From Erwinia_E haradaeae_C (GTDB taxonomy: Bacteria > Pseudomonadota > Gammaproteobacteria > Enterobacterales > Enterobacteriaceae), in assembly GCF_900698995.1 (NCBI RefSeq), contig NZ_LR217735.1, positions 186,001 to 250,000 on the forward strand: a stretch of 64,000 bases of DNA. The letters are read 5' to 3'. A program made the translations under genes and the position numbers. The notes beneath the pieces are model-generated. The model did no database searches. It was not told where the DNA came from and was given only the letters and a program-made list of their open reading frames with translations. Positions 9,003 through 19,857 of the stretch are shown here, one piece after another; the first letter of the stretch is position 1; each line of letters starts with the position of its first letter.

Positions 9003-11609
9003 ATGAATGACTTTGCCCATGAAATTAGATTGGTTAATATCGCAGAAGAATTAAAAAACTCTTATTTAGATTATGCTATGTCAGTTATTATTGGTCGTGC
9101 TTTACCAGATGTGCGTGATGGTTTAAAACCAGTTCACCGTCGTGTTTTATATGCTATGCATATTCTTGGTAATGATTGGAATAGAGCTTATAAAAAATCC
9201 GCACGTATTGTTGGTGATGTGATTGGTAAATATCACCCACATGGTGATTCTGCTGTATATGATGCAATTGTCCGCATGGCCCAGTCTTTTTCGTTACGAT
9301 ATATTTTGATTGATGGTCAAGGTAATTTTGGTTCCATTGATGGGGATCCAGCTGCAGCGATGCGTTATACAGAAGTCCGAATGTCTAAAATAGCGCATGA
9401 AATTTTAGCAGATCTTGAAAAAGAAACTGTAAATTTTATGTCAAATTATGACAACACAGAAGAAATACCAGAAGTAATGCCAACCCGCATTCCAAACTTA
9501 TTAATTAATGGCTCTTCAGGAATTGCAGTTGGTATGGCAACAAACATTCCACCGCATAATTTAACTGAAGTAATTAACGGTTGTCTTGCATATCTAGACT
9601 CTGAGCATATTACTATTGAAAATTTAATGCAGTATATTCCTGGTCCAGATTTCCCTACTTCTGCTATTATTTATGGACAAAATGGGCTCCGTGAAGCTTA
9701 TCATACAGGACGTGGCAAAATTCATATACGGGCTCGCACTAGAATTGAACTCAATTCTAAAAGCAAACGAGAAACTATTATTATATATGAACTTCCATAT
9801 CAAGTAAATAAAGCACATCTTATTGAAAAAATTGCTGAATTAGTTAAAGAAAAACGCCTAGAGGGCATAAGTGCTTTACGTGATGAATCTGACCAAGAAG
9901 GTATGCGTATCGTAATAGAGGTGAAACGTGATGCATTGAGTGAGGTGGTTTTAAATAACTTGTATGCACTAACACAGATGCAAACGTCTTTCTGTATTAA
10001 TATGGTTGCGCTACACCAAGGTCAACCCAAGCTTATGTCACTAAAAGATATTGTTGGGGCTTTTATTTCTCATCGCCGAGAGGTAATCACACGTCGAACC
10101 ATTTTTGATTTACAAAAAGCACGTCATCGTGCTCATGTTCTTGAGGCTTTGGCATTAGCCTTGGCAAATATTGATTCTATGATTCAATTGATTCGTGGCT
10201 CAAATACACCAGAAGAAGCCAAAGACAAGCTTATGGCTAATACTTGGAATATTGGACGTGTTTCTCAAATGTTAGCATCTGTAGATGCTAATACAAATCA
10301 TCCAGAATGGCGAGAAAAAAAGAAATATCTTGCTTCTGGAAGATATTCTTTAACTGCCGATCAAGTTCAAGCAATATTAGATTTACGACTTCAAAAAATA
10401 ACCAACTTAGAGCATGAAAAATTGTTCGACGAGTACATCAGTCTATCAGATCACATTAATAAATTGATGTGTATTCTAAAGAATCCAAGAAGATTAATAG
10501 CCGTCATTCGTGAAGAATTAGAATTAATTCGAGATAAATTTGGAGATCAACGTCATACTGAAATTGCTATGCATAGTGCCAGTATAAATCTTGAAGATCT
10601 AATCCATCAGGAAGATGTAGTGGTGACTTTGTCATATCAGGGATATATTAAGTATCAACCACTAGCTTCTTATGAAGCTCAGCGCCGAGGCGGAAAAGGG
10701 AAGTCAGCGGCTTGCATTAAAGAAGAAGATTTTATTGATCGTCTTTTAGTGGCAAATACACATGATACTATCTTGTGTTTTTCTAGTCGAGGTCGCCTAT
10801 ATTGGATAAGAGTTTATCAATTGCCAGAAGCTAGCCGTGGTGCGCGTGGTCGTCCAATTGTTAACTTATTACCTTTAGCAGTGAATGAACGAATTACTGC
10901 TCTTTTACCTATACATACGTATACCAAAGAATGGAATATCTTCATGGCAACCGCGAGTGGAACTGTAAAAAAATCAGCATTAACTGAGTTTAGTCGGCCT
11001 CGTAGTGCAGGTATTTTTGCTGTAAATCTTCGTGATGATGATGAACTTATTGGTGTGTCGCTCACTAATGGTCATGATGAGGTTATGTTATTCTCCTCTG
11101 GAGGAAAGGTGGTTCGTTTTTCTGAAACTGAAGTCCGTACTATGGGAAGAGCTGCTGCTGGAGTTCGAGGTATCAAGTTAATCGATAAAGATAGGGTGGT
11201 GTCTTTAATTATTCCACGAGATAATGGTGCAATTATGACTGTAACCCAACATGGTTATGGAAAACGTACAAGAAATATTCAGTACCCCACTAAGTCACGT
11301 GCTACACAAGGGGTAATATCTATCAAGGTATCTAAAAGAAATGGGTTAGTTATTGGTGCCGTACAAGTTATGGATGGAGATCAGATAATGATGATTACTG
11401 ATGCAGGCACCCTAGTGCGTACACGAGTATCTGAAGTAAGCATGATCGGTCGCAATACTCAAGGTGTAATTTTGATTCGTACTGCTATAGATGAAAATGT
11501 AGTAGCCTTGCAACGGGTAGCTGAAACAATTACAACAGAATCATTATCTATGCATGAGGACAGATCTTTGTTGGGTGATAAGGCTGTGCTTGCCCATAAT
11601 ATAAACTAA
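9003..11609 (+). CDS. gyrA: DNA gyrase subunit A
   Basis: Breakage-reunion subunit of the type II topoisomerase that introduces negative supercoils. I choose ATG 9003 because MNDFAHEIRLVNI aligns residue for residue with the family start and AGGAAAG lies 7 bases upstream; a TTG at 8997 is also in frame. The product has 868 residues (875 in E. coli). The catalytic domain carries KKSARIVGDVIGKYHPHGD, unmutated Ser83 and Asp87 of the quinolone region, and the active tyrosine in AAAMRYTE. The C-terminal beta-pinwheel has the GyrA box QRRGGKG at about 560-566. The usual acidic tail is replaced by a weakly charged tail. Codon 571 is Cys where E. coli has Arg. It stands alone. Confidence 0.97.
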   Translation: MNDFAHEIRLVNIAEELKNSYLDYAMSVIIGRALPDVRDGLKPVHRRVLYAMHILGNDWNRAYKKSARIVGDVIGKYHPHGDSAVYDAIVRMAQSFSLRYILIDGQGNFGSIDGDPAAAMRYTEVRMSKIAHEILADLEKETVNFMSNYDNTEEIPEVMPTRIPNLLINGSSGIAVGMATNIPPHNLTEVINGCLAYLDSEHITIENLMQYIPGPDFPTSAIIYGQNGLREAYHTGRGKIHIRARTRIELNSKSKRETIIIYELPYQVNKAHLIEKIAELVKEKRLEGISALRDESDQEGMRIVIEVKRDALSEVVLNNLYALTQMQTSFCINMVALHQGQPKLMSLKDIVGAFISHRREVITRRTIFDLQKARHRAHVLEALALALANIDSMIQLIRGSNTPEEAKDKLMANTWNIGRVSQMLASVDANTNHPEWREKKKYLASGRYSLTADQVQAILDLRLQKITNLEHEKLFDEYISLSDHINKLMCILKNPRRLIAVIREELELIRDKFGDQRHTEIAMHSASINLEDLIHQEDVVVTLSYQGYIKYQPLASYEAQRRGGKGKSAACIKEEDFIDRLLVANTHDTILCFSSRGRLYWIRVYQLPEASRGARGRPIVNLLPLAVNERITALLPIHTYTKEWNIFMATASGTVKKSALTEFSRPRSAGIFAVNLRDDDELIGVSLTNGHDEVMLFSSGGKVVRFSETEVRTMGRAAAGVRGIKLIDKDRVVSLIIPRDNGAIMTVTQHGYGKRTRNIQYPTKSRATQGVISIKVSKRNGLVIGAVQVMDGDQIMMITDAGTLVRTRVSEVSMIGRNTQGVILIRTAIDENVVALQRVAETITTESLSMHEDRSLLGDKAVLAHNIN

Positions 11610-12483
11610 CACAAAAATTATATTAATTGTGGCGGTTAAAAGGTAACTGGAGATTATAGTATGTGCTAAGCATTATTTATAAAAAGTGTATAATTTCAGA
11701 AGAATGATGCTACAGTTTTATATTGTGAATTTAAGAATTTCTCTATATTATGTCTGATCGTTAGTTTTTAAAAAAATGGTAGTGATGTTTAAATTGGTCT
11801 AATGAAAAAGTAAAAATATTAATATATTATAAAATAATTTTCATCTAGTCTATAGATTGATCTAAAAATATAAAACATCATGCGTATATAGATTTTATGA
11901 ATCTTTTTTGCGGTCTATATAAATTTACAATTTACATTATTTTTAAGAACTAATGATATTGGCAGATACTACTAAATATACTACGTAGCTTCTCATAGAA
12001 TAAAAGGTCTATGAATGTATAAATTAGGTGGTTTATAAATGATTTTTTGCATTATAAGAGGAGAATGTGCTTTCAATGGTGAGATTATATAATCTGCAGA
12101 GTGTGCCAAAAAATACGATCGCTATTTTAGCGATTGATTTTTCTGTTTTGGAATATATCTGCGGGTTCTTGAGAAAGATGGCAATAAATTTTAGATATTA
12201 TATTATATATTGCTACGTGTATTTTGATATAGATAATAGAATTGATTTTTGAGTAGATCCTATCTTGCATCTACGTAGTGCTTGAAAATTAGATAAAAAG
12301 GTACATTGTCTCGAATAGTATATATAATGTTCACCTCACTTTAGTATTCTATTTTAAATATAAAACTTATATTATAAGGTGTATGATATTCACGTAAACT
12401 TTGTCAGCCTATGAATTAATAAAGATGGCATACATTTAAGCATTTTTGAGTGTTTGATCAATACTCTATAGTGTATAGGTTTA
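11610..12483. other. Gene-free region between gyrA and guaA
   Basis: About 870 bases, AT-rich, between the converging gyrA (+) and guaA (-). A 61-codon frame at 12067-12252 has no recognisable similarity and I do not accept it as a gene. No strong terminator hairpin seen. Confidence 0.55.
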
Positions 12484-14064
12484 TTATTCCCATTCGATTG
12501 TTGCAGGTGGTTTGCTAGAGATATCATAAACGACGCGGGAGATACTTTGAATTTCATTTATAATGCGATTAGAGACGGTGCTAAGAAACTCATGTGGTAA
12601 ATTTATCCACTGCGCAGTCATAAAATCGGTTGTTTCAATAGCTCTAATAGCTATCACCCAATCGTATTTTCGATTATCACCTATAATGCTAACAGAGCGA
12701 ATTGGAAGAAACACAGTGAATGCTTGGCTTACTGTGTCATACAAATTTGCTTTATGTAACTCCTCAATTAATATAGCGTCAGCAGATCTCAAAAGGTTGC
12801 AGTATTCTTTTTTAACCTCGCCTAATATACGGATACTCAAACCAGGACCTGGAAATGGGTGTCGATATAGGATTGAGCTAGATAATCCTAGTTTGAGTCC
12901 GATTTTTCGAACTTCATCTTTAAAAAGTGTTTTTAATGGCTCGAGTAGTTTTAGTCTCATTTCTTTTGGAAGTCCTCCAACGTTATGATGTGACTTAATG
13001 ATGTGTGCTTGAGAAGTTGAAGTTATACCAGATTCAATTACATCAGAGTATATAGTTCCTTGCGCTAACCATTGTATATTGCCAAGCTTAACCGCTTCTT
13101 CTTCAAATATCTCAATAAATATACGACCAATAATTTTACGTTTAGTTTCTGGTTCTTGAACACCAACTAAAGCGTCTAGAAAACGTTTCTCTGCTTCTAT
13201 ATGGATAATATCTATGCCAAAGCAATTAGAAAACATATTTATTATTTGAGTAGCTTCACCAAGGCGCAGAAGACCATTATCAATAAAGACGCATTTTAAG
13301 CGATCACCAATAGCATGGTGTAACAATAATGAAGTTACTAAAGAATCTACACCCCCAGAAAGTCCTAGCATCACTCTTTCATTTTTTATCTGTTTTCTTA
13401 TGTATCTAATGCTATCATCTATAATATTTTCTGCAGTCCATAGCGCTTTGCATTGGCAAATAATTTGCACAAATTGTTTTAGTAAGCTCAGTCCTTGTGG
13501 TGTATGTGTGACTTCTGGATGGAATTGCACACCATAAAAATGTTTTTTTTCATTTATCATAATGACAACTGGACACTTTTTGGTATTAGCTATAGTAATA
13601 AAATTAGATGGGATCTGGCTAACATGATCGGAGTGACTCATCCAGACATCCATCACTCTTGTTTCATCTATTATGGTAGTATGCAAAATCGGAGGAAGTA
13701 ATTGGCTATTTCCCGTTATTGTTATCTGTGCATAACCGAACTCACGTTGGCTAGCACTTTGCACTGTTCCGCCTAACTGAACAGCCATTACTTGCATACC
13801 GTAACATATACCAAGAATCGGAACTCCAGCATGAAATATATAATTTACTGCACGTGGGCTATCATCGCTTATGCTGCTGTCAGGTCCTCCTGAAAGAATT
13901 ATACCATTTGGATTAAATTCTCTAATCTCTTTTTCTGATGCATGCCATGCTAATAATTTACAATATACTCCAATACTCCTTATGCGCCTAACAAGTAGTT
14001 GAGTGTATTGCGAGCCAAAATCAAGTATAAGGATACGACTGGTATAAATTTTTTGTGATAGCAT
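12484..14064 (-). CDS. guaA: GMP synthase (glutamine-hydrolysing)
   Basis: Converts XMP to GMP using ATP and glutamine. I start at ATG 14064, giving 526 residues (525 in E. coli) beginning MLSQKIYTSRILILDFGSQ; a TTG 11 codons upstream would add residues with no counterpart. The glutamine amidotransferase domain (about 1-205) has FGSQYTQL, SGGPDSS, the nucleophile in GICYGMQVM and GVQFHPEVTH. The ATP-pyrophosphatase domain has the PP-loop GLSGGVDSLV. The dimerisation domain has RHPFPGPGLSIRILGEVKKE, AFTVFLPIRSV and the end KPPATIEWE. It follows guaB on the same strand after 154 bases, as in the enterobacterial guaBA operon. Confidence 0.97.
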   Translation of the reverse strand: MLSQKIYTSRILILDFGSQYTQLLVRRIRSIGVYCKLLAWHASEKEIREFNPNGIILSGGPDSSISDDSPRAVNYIFHAGVPILGICYGMQVMAVQLGGTVQSASQREFGYAQITITGNSQLLPPILHTTIIDETRVMDVWMSHSDHVSQIPSNFITIANTKKCPVVIMINEKKHFYGVQFHPEVTHTPQGLSLLKQFVQIICQCKALWTAENIIDDSIRYIRKQIKNERVMLGLSGGVDSLVTSLLLHHAIGDRLKCVFIDNGLLRLGEATQIINMFSNCFGIDIIHIEAEKRFLDALVGVQEPETKRKIIGRIFIEIFEEEAVKLGNIQWLAQGTIYSDVIESGITSTSQAHIIKSHHNVGGLPKEMRLKLLEPLKTLFKDEVRKIGLKLGLSSSILYRHPFPGPGLSIRILGEVKKEYCNLLRSADAILIEELHKANLYDTVSQAFTVFLPIRSVSIIGDNRKYDWVIAIRAIETTDFMTAQWINLPHEFLSTVSNRIINEIQSISRVVYDISSKPPATIEWE

Positions 14065-14218
14065 TGAAGAGGGTTCCAGAAAAAATAATATTGTCAATTA
14101 TAAGTCAGATGATACTATAAGTCACATTATACATTATTGTAGTTCAAGCTCATAGGATAGTTGCATTATATTAATAGATCACTATATATCTATATTAGGA
14201 AATCCTTTAGATGCAAAA

Positions 14219-15685
14219 TTAAGAATCTATGTAGTAATTTGGAGGCTCTTTTGTCATGGAGATATTATGTGCGTGACTTTCTGAAATACCCGCTGTGCTA
14301 ATGCGGACAAAAACTGCTTTAGTGCGTAATTGTTCGATAGTAGCGCAACCAGTAAGACCCATGCAAGATCTCAGGCCGCCCATTTGCTGATAGATGATAT
14401 CTTTAAGGCGACCTCTGTATGCCACGCGTCCTTCGATACCTTCCGGTACTAATTTATTTCCTGTATTATTTATTTGAAAATAACGATCAGCAGATCCCTT
14501 AGTCATGGCTCCGAGTGAACCCATTCCACGGTAAGCTTTAAATGAACGACCCTTGTATAACTCAATTTCACCTGGTGACTCTTCGCTGCCTGCTAGCATG
14601 GATCCCAGCATGACCACTGCTGCCCCAGCGGCAATAGCTTTAGCGATATCCCCAGAGAATCGAATGCCTCCATCAGCAATAATTGGAATACCAGAACCTT
14701 CTAGGGCAGCTGCAGCATCTGAAATTGCTGTGATTTGAGGTATGCCTACACCGGTAACAATACGGGTGGTACAAATTGAACCAGGACCAAGGCCAACTTT
14801 AACTGCATTTACGCCTGCTTCAGCTAGAGCTAGCGCGCCAGAAGCGGTTACTATATTACCGCCAATAATTTGAAGCTCAGGATATTTTTCACGAGTTTTT
14901 CTAATGCATTGTAGAACGCTTTCAGAGTGACCGTGTGAAGAGTCAATTAATAGAACATCAACACCAGCAGAGACTAGAGCGTCAATTCGTTCTATGTTGC
15001 CTAAGCTAGCACCTACAGCTGCCCCCACACGTAGTCGGCCATGTTCATCTTTACAGGCATAAGGTTTTCTTTCTGCTTTCTGAAAATCTTTAACAGTGAT
15101 CATTCCTTTTAACTGAAAGTATCTATCTACTACTAATACTTTTTCTACACGTTTTTCATGCATTTTTTGCAGTATAACTATGCGAGACTCGCCTTCTTTA
15201 ACAGTAACTAGATGTTCTTTAGAAGTCATAACTGCAGAAACAGGTAGATCAAGATTAGTAACAAATCGTACATCGCGGCCTGTAATAATACCATCTAATT
15301 GATTTTGACTATTGACTACCGGATAACCTGCAAAACCATTACGTTTAGTTAAGGTCTGTACTGTTCTTAATGATGTATTGGGCAATACAGTTTGCGGATT
15401 AATTACTACTCCACTCTCGTATTTTTTAACCTTACGAACTTCTATTGCTTGATCTTCAATGGACATGCTTTTATGAATAAACCCTAAACCACCTTCTTGT
15501 GCTATAGCAATTGCTAGGCTAGACTCAGTTACAGTGTCCATGGCAGCAGATATCACGGGAATGTTTAAATGGATATTTTTGGTAAGTGAAGTACTCAAGC
15601 TAGCTGTTTCTGGGAGAACGGAAGAGTGAGCTGGAACAATAAGAACATCGTCAAATGTCAGGGTTTCTTTATCGATTCTGAGCAT
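14219..15685 (-). CDS. guaB: Inosine-5'-monophosphate dehydrogenase
   Basis: NAD-dependent oxidation of IMP to XMP, the committed step to GMP. It has 488 residues, the same as E. coli. The TIM-barrel catalytic domain is split by two CBS domains (about 93-205; SLRTVQTLTKRNGFAGYPVV, VMTSKEHLVTVKEG). Visible motifs are LTFDDVLIVPA, SAAMDTVTE, DSSHGHS, IGGNIVTASGA, the catalytic loop GPGSICTTRIVTGVG, IIADGGIRFSGDIAKA, the flap segment YRGMGSLGAM and the C-terminal FVRIS. It is first in guaBA. A structured leader may lie upstream (15770-15827). Confidence 0.98.
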   Translation of the reverse strand: MLRIDKETLTFDDVLIVPAHSSVLPETASLSTSLTKNIHLNIPVISAAMDTVTESSLAIAIAQEGGLGFIHKSMSIEDQAIEVRKVKKYESGVVINPQTVLPNTSLRTVQTLTKRNGFAGYPVVNSQNQLDGIITGRDVRFVTNLDLPVSAVMTSKEHLVTVKEGESRIVILQKMHEKRVEKVLVVDRYFQLKGMITVKDFQKAERKPYACKDEHGRLRVGAAVGASLGNIERIDALVSAGVDVLLIDSSHGHSESVLQCIRKTREKYPELQIIGGNIVTASGALALAEAGVNAVKVGLGPGSICTTRIVTGVGIPQITAISDAAAALEGSGIPIIADGGIRFSGDIAKAIAAGAAVVMLGSMLAGSEESPGEIELYKGRSFKAYRGMGSLGAMTKGSADRYFQINNTGNKLVPEGIEGRVAYRGRLKDIIYQQMGGLRSCMGLTGCATIEQLRTKAVFVRISTAGISESHAHNISMTKEPPNYYIDS

Positions 15686-17961
15686 GGCAATATCTCAATC
15701 TAAAAGTTAATAAAACGTATATAATCTTACTACAGAATTTTTACAGGTTACCGTCTATCTGTCCCAGTATTTTACGTAAAACGCTAGATTTTTTCAGGGA
15801 CATCCGCGATGTATATAGTCCTGTCAAGTTTTACTTGTAGCATATATTCAGCTATAAACTATAAAGTTTAGCTATTGAGTTTAGAATAACAGTGTTTAGT
15901 TTAATAGTATAGGTGTAGAATACATAGTTTCGCCTTGATATTCTAGGTTTTCTAAAATATTTAATTACATGCGATTATTTTAAATTCATGTGATTATTGT
16001 TTAGTGTTGAGGTTTTTCTATAACAACTTTTAATTATAATTTAAAGTTGTTATATTTGAATAATGGCATTGTTATAAAAAAGATCATATTGTTTTATAAG
16101 TTCATATTATCAAAATTTGTAGTATAATTTTGTTATTATTTTTTAATTTTTATCATGCAACATTGGTTGGATAAATTTTAGAAAATATATATAAAATATT
16201 ATTTTAATAGTCAGATATCTTTAATAATATGTCTAAGAAATAAAAGTATGCTGTGCGCATGATAGTTGTAGTTTTTATAGCTGTAGTTTTATATAATAAT
16301 CATTATTAAGCTAGTTAGTTTAAATTAGTAAAATATATCTTAATTTAGTTAATATAGTTAATAAGTTTTTGTTAAAAAATATATTATTTTATTTTAAAAT
16401 AAGAGAATATAAATAAATTTTTATTTTTTACAAGATCTAGAATTTTTAGCTAAATATATCTATATATAATGCATTTCCTTAATATTTTTATAATAATTAA
16501 ATGTTTAACAGTTTAACAATAATTAAAATTGAGGATATAATATCCACTGAAAATATAAAAATATTTTGAATTCTAGTTAAAAGTATATCTTAAATATTCG
16601 CTGATAGCGAAAGTTTTCTCTTATAAAATGCATTCACAACAAAGATTTTTATAAGGCCTTAATATAAAATATGTATTGCGTTTGTTATGTGTCATCGAGA
16701 ATTGTACTAATACGATAGTAATAATTATATGTGTTCTATAACATCACATTGAATTAGAAATGTGAATTTATCTATTTATTGTGTTTATGCCCCATGTGTT
16801 TAGAGTGACATTCTGTTTTATATTTTTATTTTTTTAATTTTTTTATTTTCTCTACCAATGAAAATAGAATACTCTTTGGCATATATAACTAATCGTAGTT
16901 AGTCAGAATAATTTTTTAATTGGTAATGCATTATAATAAATTTTTTCGTTTGAGTATGCTCTAAAATTTTATTTTTGATTCTCAGATCAAAAGTGTTGCT
17001 ATTTTTAGATATTTAGATGTTAAAAATAAATCGCATTATGGATTAAGATAGATGAAAATAAATGTGATGACATGTTATAATTATTGATGGAACTAGTTTT
17101 ATAGAAAAAATTTTTCTATCGTTAGAAAACGATATATTCACAGAATGTAATTATTAATCATTCTATGAAGCCATATTATCTGATGAATCTATGAAAGATA
17201 TAATATCTTATAATACATATGAAAAGAATTATTATTAATATAATGAACCTTTCTTGTCAATTTATTTAGAAATAGACAGTTCACATTTTATCACATTTTT
17301 TGTGACATTAATTTTTCTTTAATGGAATTTTATCTACGATATTGTAGATTTATTTTTATTTTATGAGTTAATACAATTTTCAAACTATAATTAACTTGAA
17401 CAATTAATAGTTTTATTTTGATTAAAAGAGAAATATCTTACCGTAAGAAGATTGATATGAAATACTATGCATTATAATTTATGTTGATCAAATAGAAAAA
17501 TAGTGATGTGCATTTTATAGTAATAGCATTTAAAAAATCCGTAAGAAAATATGTCTGAATTAATTTTAAGTATACTCTATGTGCCTAATAGATGATTTTA
17601 TTAATAATAATTATTTTGATTTTAGAACACTACATAAAATTCATTGTATAATTATGTTATATTTTCTAATTTTATCTGAAATAATTATCAAATGCAGTAT
17701 TTATCAGCGATAGTTTTAATTTTTTACGTATTAGATTAAGTATGTGTAAATAATAACGTTATAGAATCATTTTTTAAGTATTGAGATGATTAATCACTTT
17801 TCTAAACATATAAAGTGTCCTAAAGATTCGATTAACGTTTGTTTTTTAAAATGTGAAATCTTATGATCTAACAATGTATTAGTAACTCACTTCAGTTAAA
17901 TGTATTGAATTGAATGTATACTGAACAGTATCCACACTCTACCATAAATGATTAAGGTGTT
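15686..17961. other. Gene-free region between guaB and dnaX
   Basis: About 2.3 kb with no credible gene between the divergent guaB (-) and dnaX (+). xseA occupies the upstream side of guaB in E. coli and is not recognisable here. An 11-base inverted repeat ATAACAACTTT/AAAGTTGTTAT (16020-16030/16043-16053) is the clearest structure besides the guaB leader. Confidence 0.55.
15770..15827 (-). promoter_or_regulatory. Possible structured guaB leader or operator
   Basis: The 50-150 bases before guaB are less AT-rich than the rest of the gap. They hold a perfect 12-base palindrome TTTTACGTAAAA (15770-15781), an ACATC-CGC-GATGT hairpin (15800-15812), partly pairing CAGG/CCTG flanks, and a TTGACA on the minus strand (15827-15822) without a good -10. 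It could be a protein-binding site or a leader hairpin; I cannot assign a regulator. Confidence 0.35.
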
Positions 17962-19857
17962 ATGAGTTATCAAGTATTAGCACGAAAATGGCGCCCACAA
18001 GTATTTACCGATGTCGTTGGTCAAGAGCATGTACTAACTACATTACAAAATTCACTAGCTTTAGAGCGCATTCATCATGCTTATTTATTTTCAGGTGCTA
18101 GTGGTATTGGTAAGACTACGATTGCTCGGTTATTAGCCAAGGGTTTAAATTGTGAAGCTGGTATTACTTCTAATCCTTGCAGGGCGTGTGATCAGTGTCG
18201 TGATATTGCTGCGGGTTTTTGTTTAGATCTTATTGAGATTGATGCGGCTTCACGTACAAAGGTGGAGGATATTAGAGATGTTCTAGAGAATGTTCAGTAC
18301 ACTCCATCTAGGAGTCGCTTTAAGATTTATTTAATTGATGAAGTGCATATGTTATCTCGTCATAGTTTTAACGCTTTACTAAAAACTCTAGAAGAACCAC
18401 CATCACATGTAAAGTTCATCTTAGCTACAACAGATCCGCAAAAAATACCAATGACTATCTTATCACGTTGTTTGCACTTGCATTTAGCAGTATTAAAGTT
18501 AGATCAAATTTTTATGCAATTAAAACATGTATTAAAAACTGAAAATATTTATGCAGAGCTTGGAGCAATAAAGTTAATAGCACAAGCAGCAAATGGCAGT
18601 ATGCGTAACTCACTAAGTTTAGCTGACCAGGCTATTGTCATGGGCAGGGGATCGATTACTACTAATTCTGTCAGTAATATGCTTAGTATATTAGATGATC
18701 AATATGCAATGTCTCTTATTGAGTATATGGTCCGTGCTGATGGTGTAAAAGTGATGGAGTTATTAGAGAATGTAGCGATACGTGGTGGTGATTGGGATGG
18801 TTTATTAATAGTAATGCTCGGATTTTTGCATCGTATGGCAATTATACAGCTTTTGCCTTCCTCAATCGGTAAAGAGCACACAACTATTGATGATCGATTA
18901 CAAGCACTAGCAAGAACACTGCCTCCAACTGACCTGCAATTATATTATCAGATTCTTCTAGTAGGACGTAAAGAGTTACAGTTTGCACCTAATCAACGTA
19001 TGGGCGTCGAAATGACCCTATTGCGCGCGTTGGCGTTCAAACCAGAAGACTTTAAAGAAGAAGAAAGAACGAATAATTCGACGGAGCAGGATCAGTTATC
19101 TTGTGAACAGCCTATAAGCAAACTTGTTCAAGTATCGGTCGATTTAGAAAAAAAAAATCTAAAAAAATCAGTCTCTAAAAACTTTAAGGATAGTGATAAT
19201 GCAAATCTATATAATAACAAGGATGTTAGCAATTATCAGCAAGATACGAAGGTTTCTGGGAACAATAATCTATTGATAAAAATAGATGAGTTAGTAAATG
19301 CGGAGCAAAATTTAAAGATGGAGGATTTTAAACATATCACGAAGCTTAATGAAGAGATGACACCTATAGTGAATTTGAAAAAAAAAACACTGTCACTTCA
19401 ATTGAATGATTTAACGAGCGATATCGATAGGCATGTAAGAAATCAAGATATTGAAGCAAAAATAGTCAAAGAGTCATGGAGTTTAGATTCTTGGTCATCT
19501 GATTTGGATAAATTACATATACCAGAGGTAGGTTATCAACTAGCTTTGCATTCTTGGAGGGAGGTTATTAAGCAAGGATTTTGTTTACATATTCGTTCTA
19601 GTCATAGTCATTTAAATACACCTAAAGCATACCAAGAATTATATGATAGTCTCATAAAGGTGAATTCAGAATCTTTGAAGTTAATCATTTTGGAAGATGA
19701 TAATCATTCTGTGTTAACTCCTTTAGAGTGGCGATATAAAATATATCAAGAAAAAATAGTAGCAGCACGGAAGTCTATTATAAACGATAGTAATATTCAA
19801 TCTTTTTGCTATATCTTTCATGCTGTAGTACAAGAAAATAGTATTCAGCTTATTTAA
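17962..19857 (+). CDS. dnaX: DNA polymerase III tau subunit (gamma by possible slippage)
   Basis: Motor and organiser subunit of the clamp loader. It has 631 residues (643 in E. coli), with ATG after AAGGTG. The AAA+ domain has Walker A GASGIGKTTIAR (about 45), zinc cysteines C64, C73, C76 and C79 (CEAG..CRACDQC), LIDEVHML, sensor 1 ATTDPQKIP and the arginine finger in LSRC; domain III ends near residue 365. The following linker is lysine/asparagine-rich with A-tracts, including ten As at 19148-19157 after codon 395. The C-terminal domain (about 500-631) would bind DnaB and Pol III alpha, and is much less conserved. ybaB-recR, its usual downstream neighbours, are absent. Confidence 0.96.
   Translation: MSYQVLARKWRPQVFTDVVGQEHVLTTLQNSLALERIHHAYLFSGASGIGKTTIARLLAKGLNCEAGITSNPCRACDQCRDIAAGFCLDLIEIDAASRTKVEDIRDVLENVQYTPSRSRFKIYLIDEVHMLSRHSFNALLKTLEEPPSHVKFILATTDPQKIPMTILSRCLHLHLAVLKLDQIFMQLKHVLKTENIYAELGAIKLIAQAANGSMRNSLSLADQAIVMGRGSITTNSVSNMLSILDDQYAMSLIEYMVRADGVKVMELLENVAIRGGDWDGLLIVMLGFLHRMAIIQLLPSSIGKEHTTIDDRLQALARTLPPTDLQLYYQILLVGRKELQFAPNQRMGVEMTLLRALAFKPEDFKEEERTNNSTEQDQLSCEQPISKLVQVSVDLEKKNLKKSVSKNFKDSDNANLYNNKDVSNYQQDTKVSGNNNLLIKIDELVNAEQNLKMEDFKHITKLNEEMTPIVNLKKKTLSLQLNDLTSDIDRHVRNQDIEAKIVKESWSLDSWSSDLDKLHIPEVGYQLALHSWREVIKQGFCLHIRSSHSHLNTPKAYQELYDSLIKVNSESLKLIILEDDNHSVLTPLEWRYKIYQEKIVAARKSIINDSNIQSFCYIFHAVVQENSIQLI
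19148..19178 (+). promoter_or_regulatory. Candidate slippage site producing a gamma-like DnaX
   Basis: A run of ten A at 19148-19157. A -1 shift here meets TAA at 19176-19178 (product about 405 residues), and a +1 shift meets TAA at 19160-19162 (about 399 residues). Both truncate tau just after domain III, much as E. coli gamma (431 residues) does. A second A7 run follows at 19161-19167. Confidence 0.5.

Noticed and set aside
12067..12252. 61-codon plus-strand open frame after gyrA
   Set aside because: No similarity, TTG-type start, and base composition like the flanking non-coding DNA.
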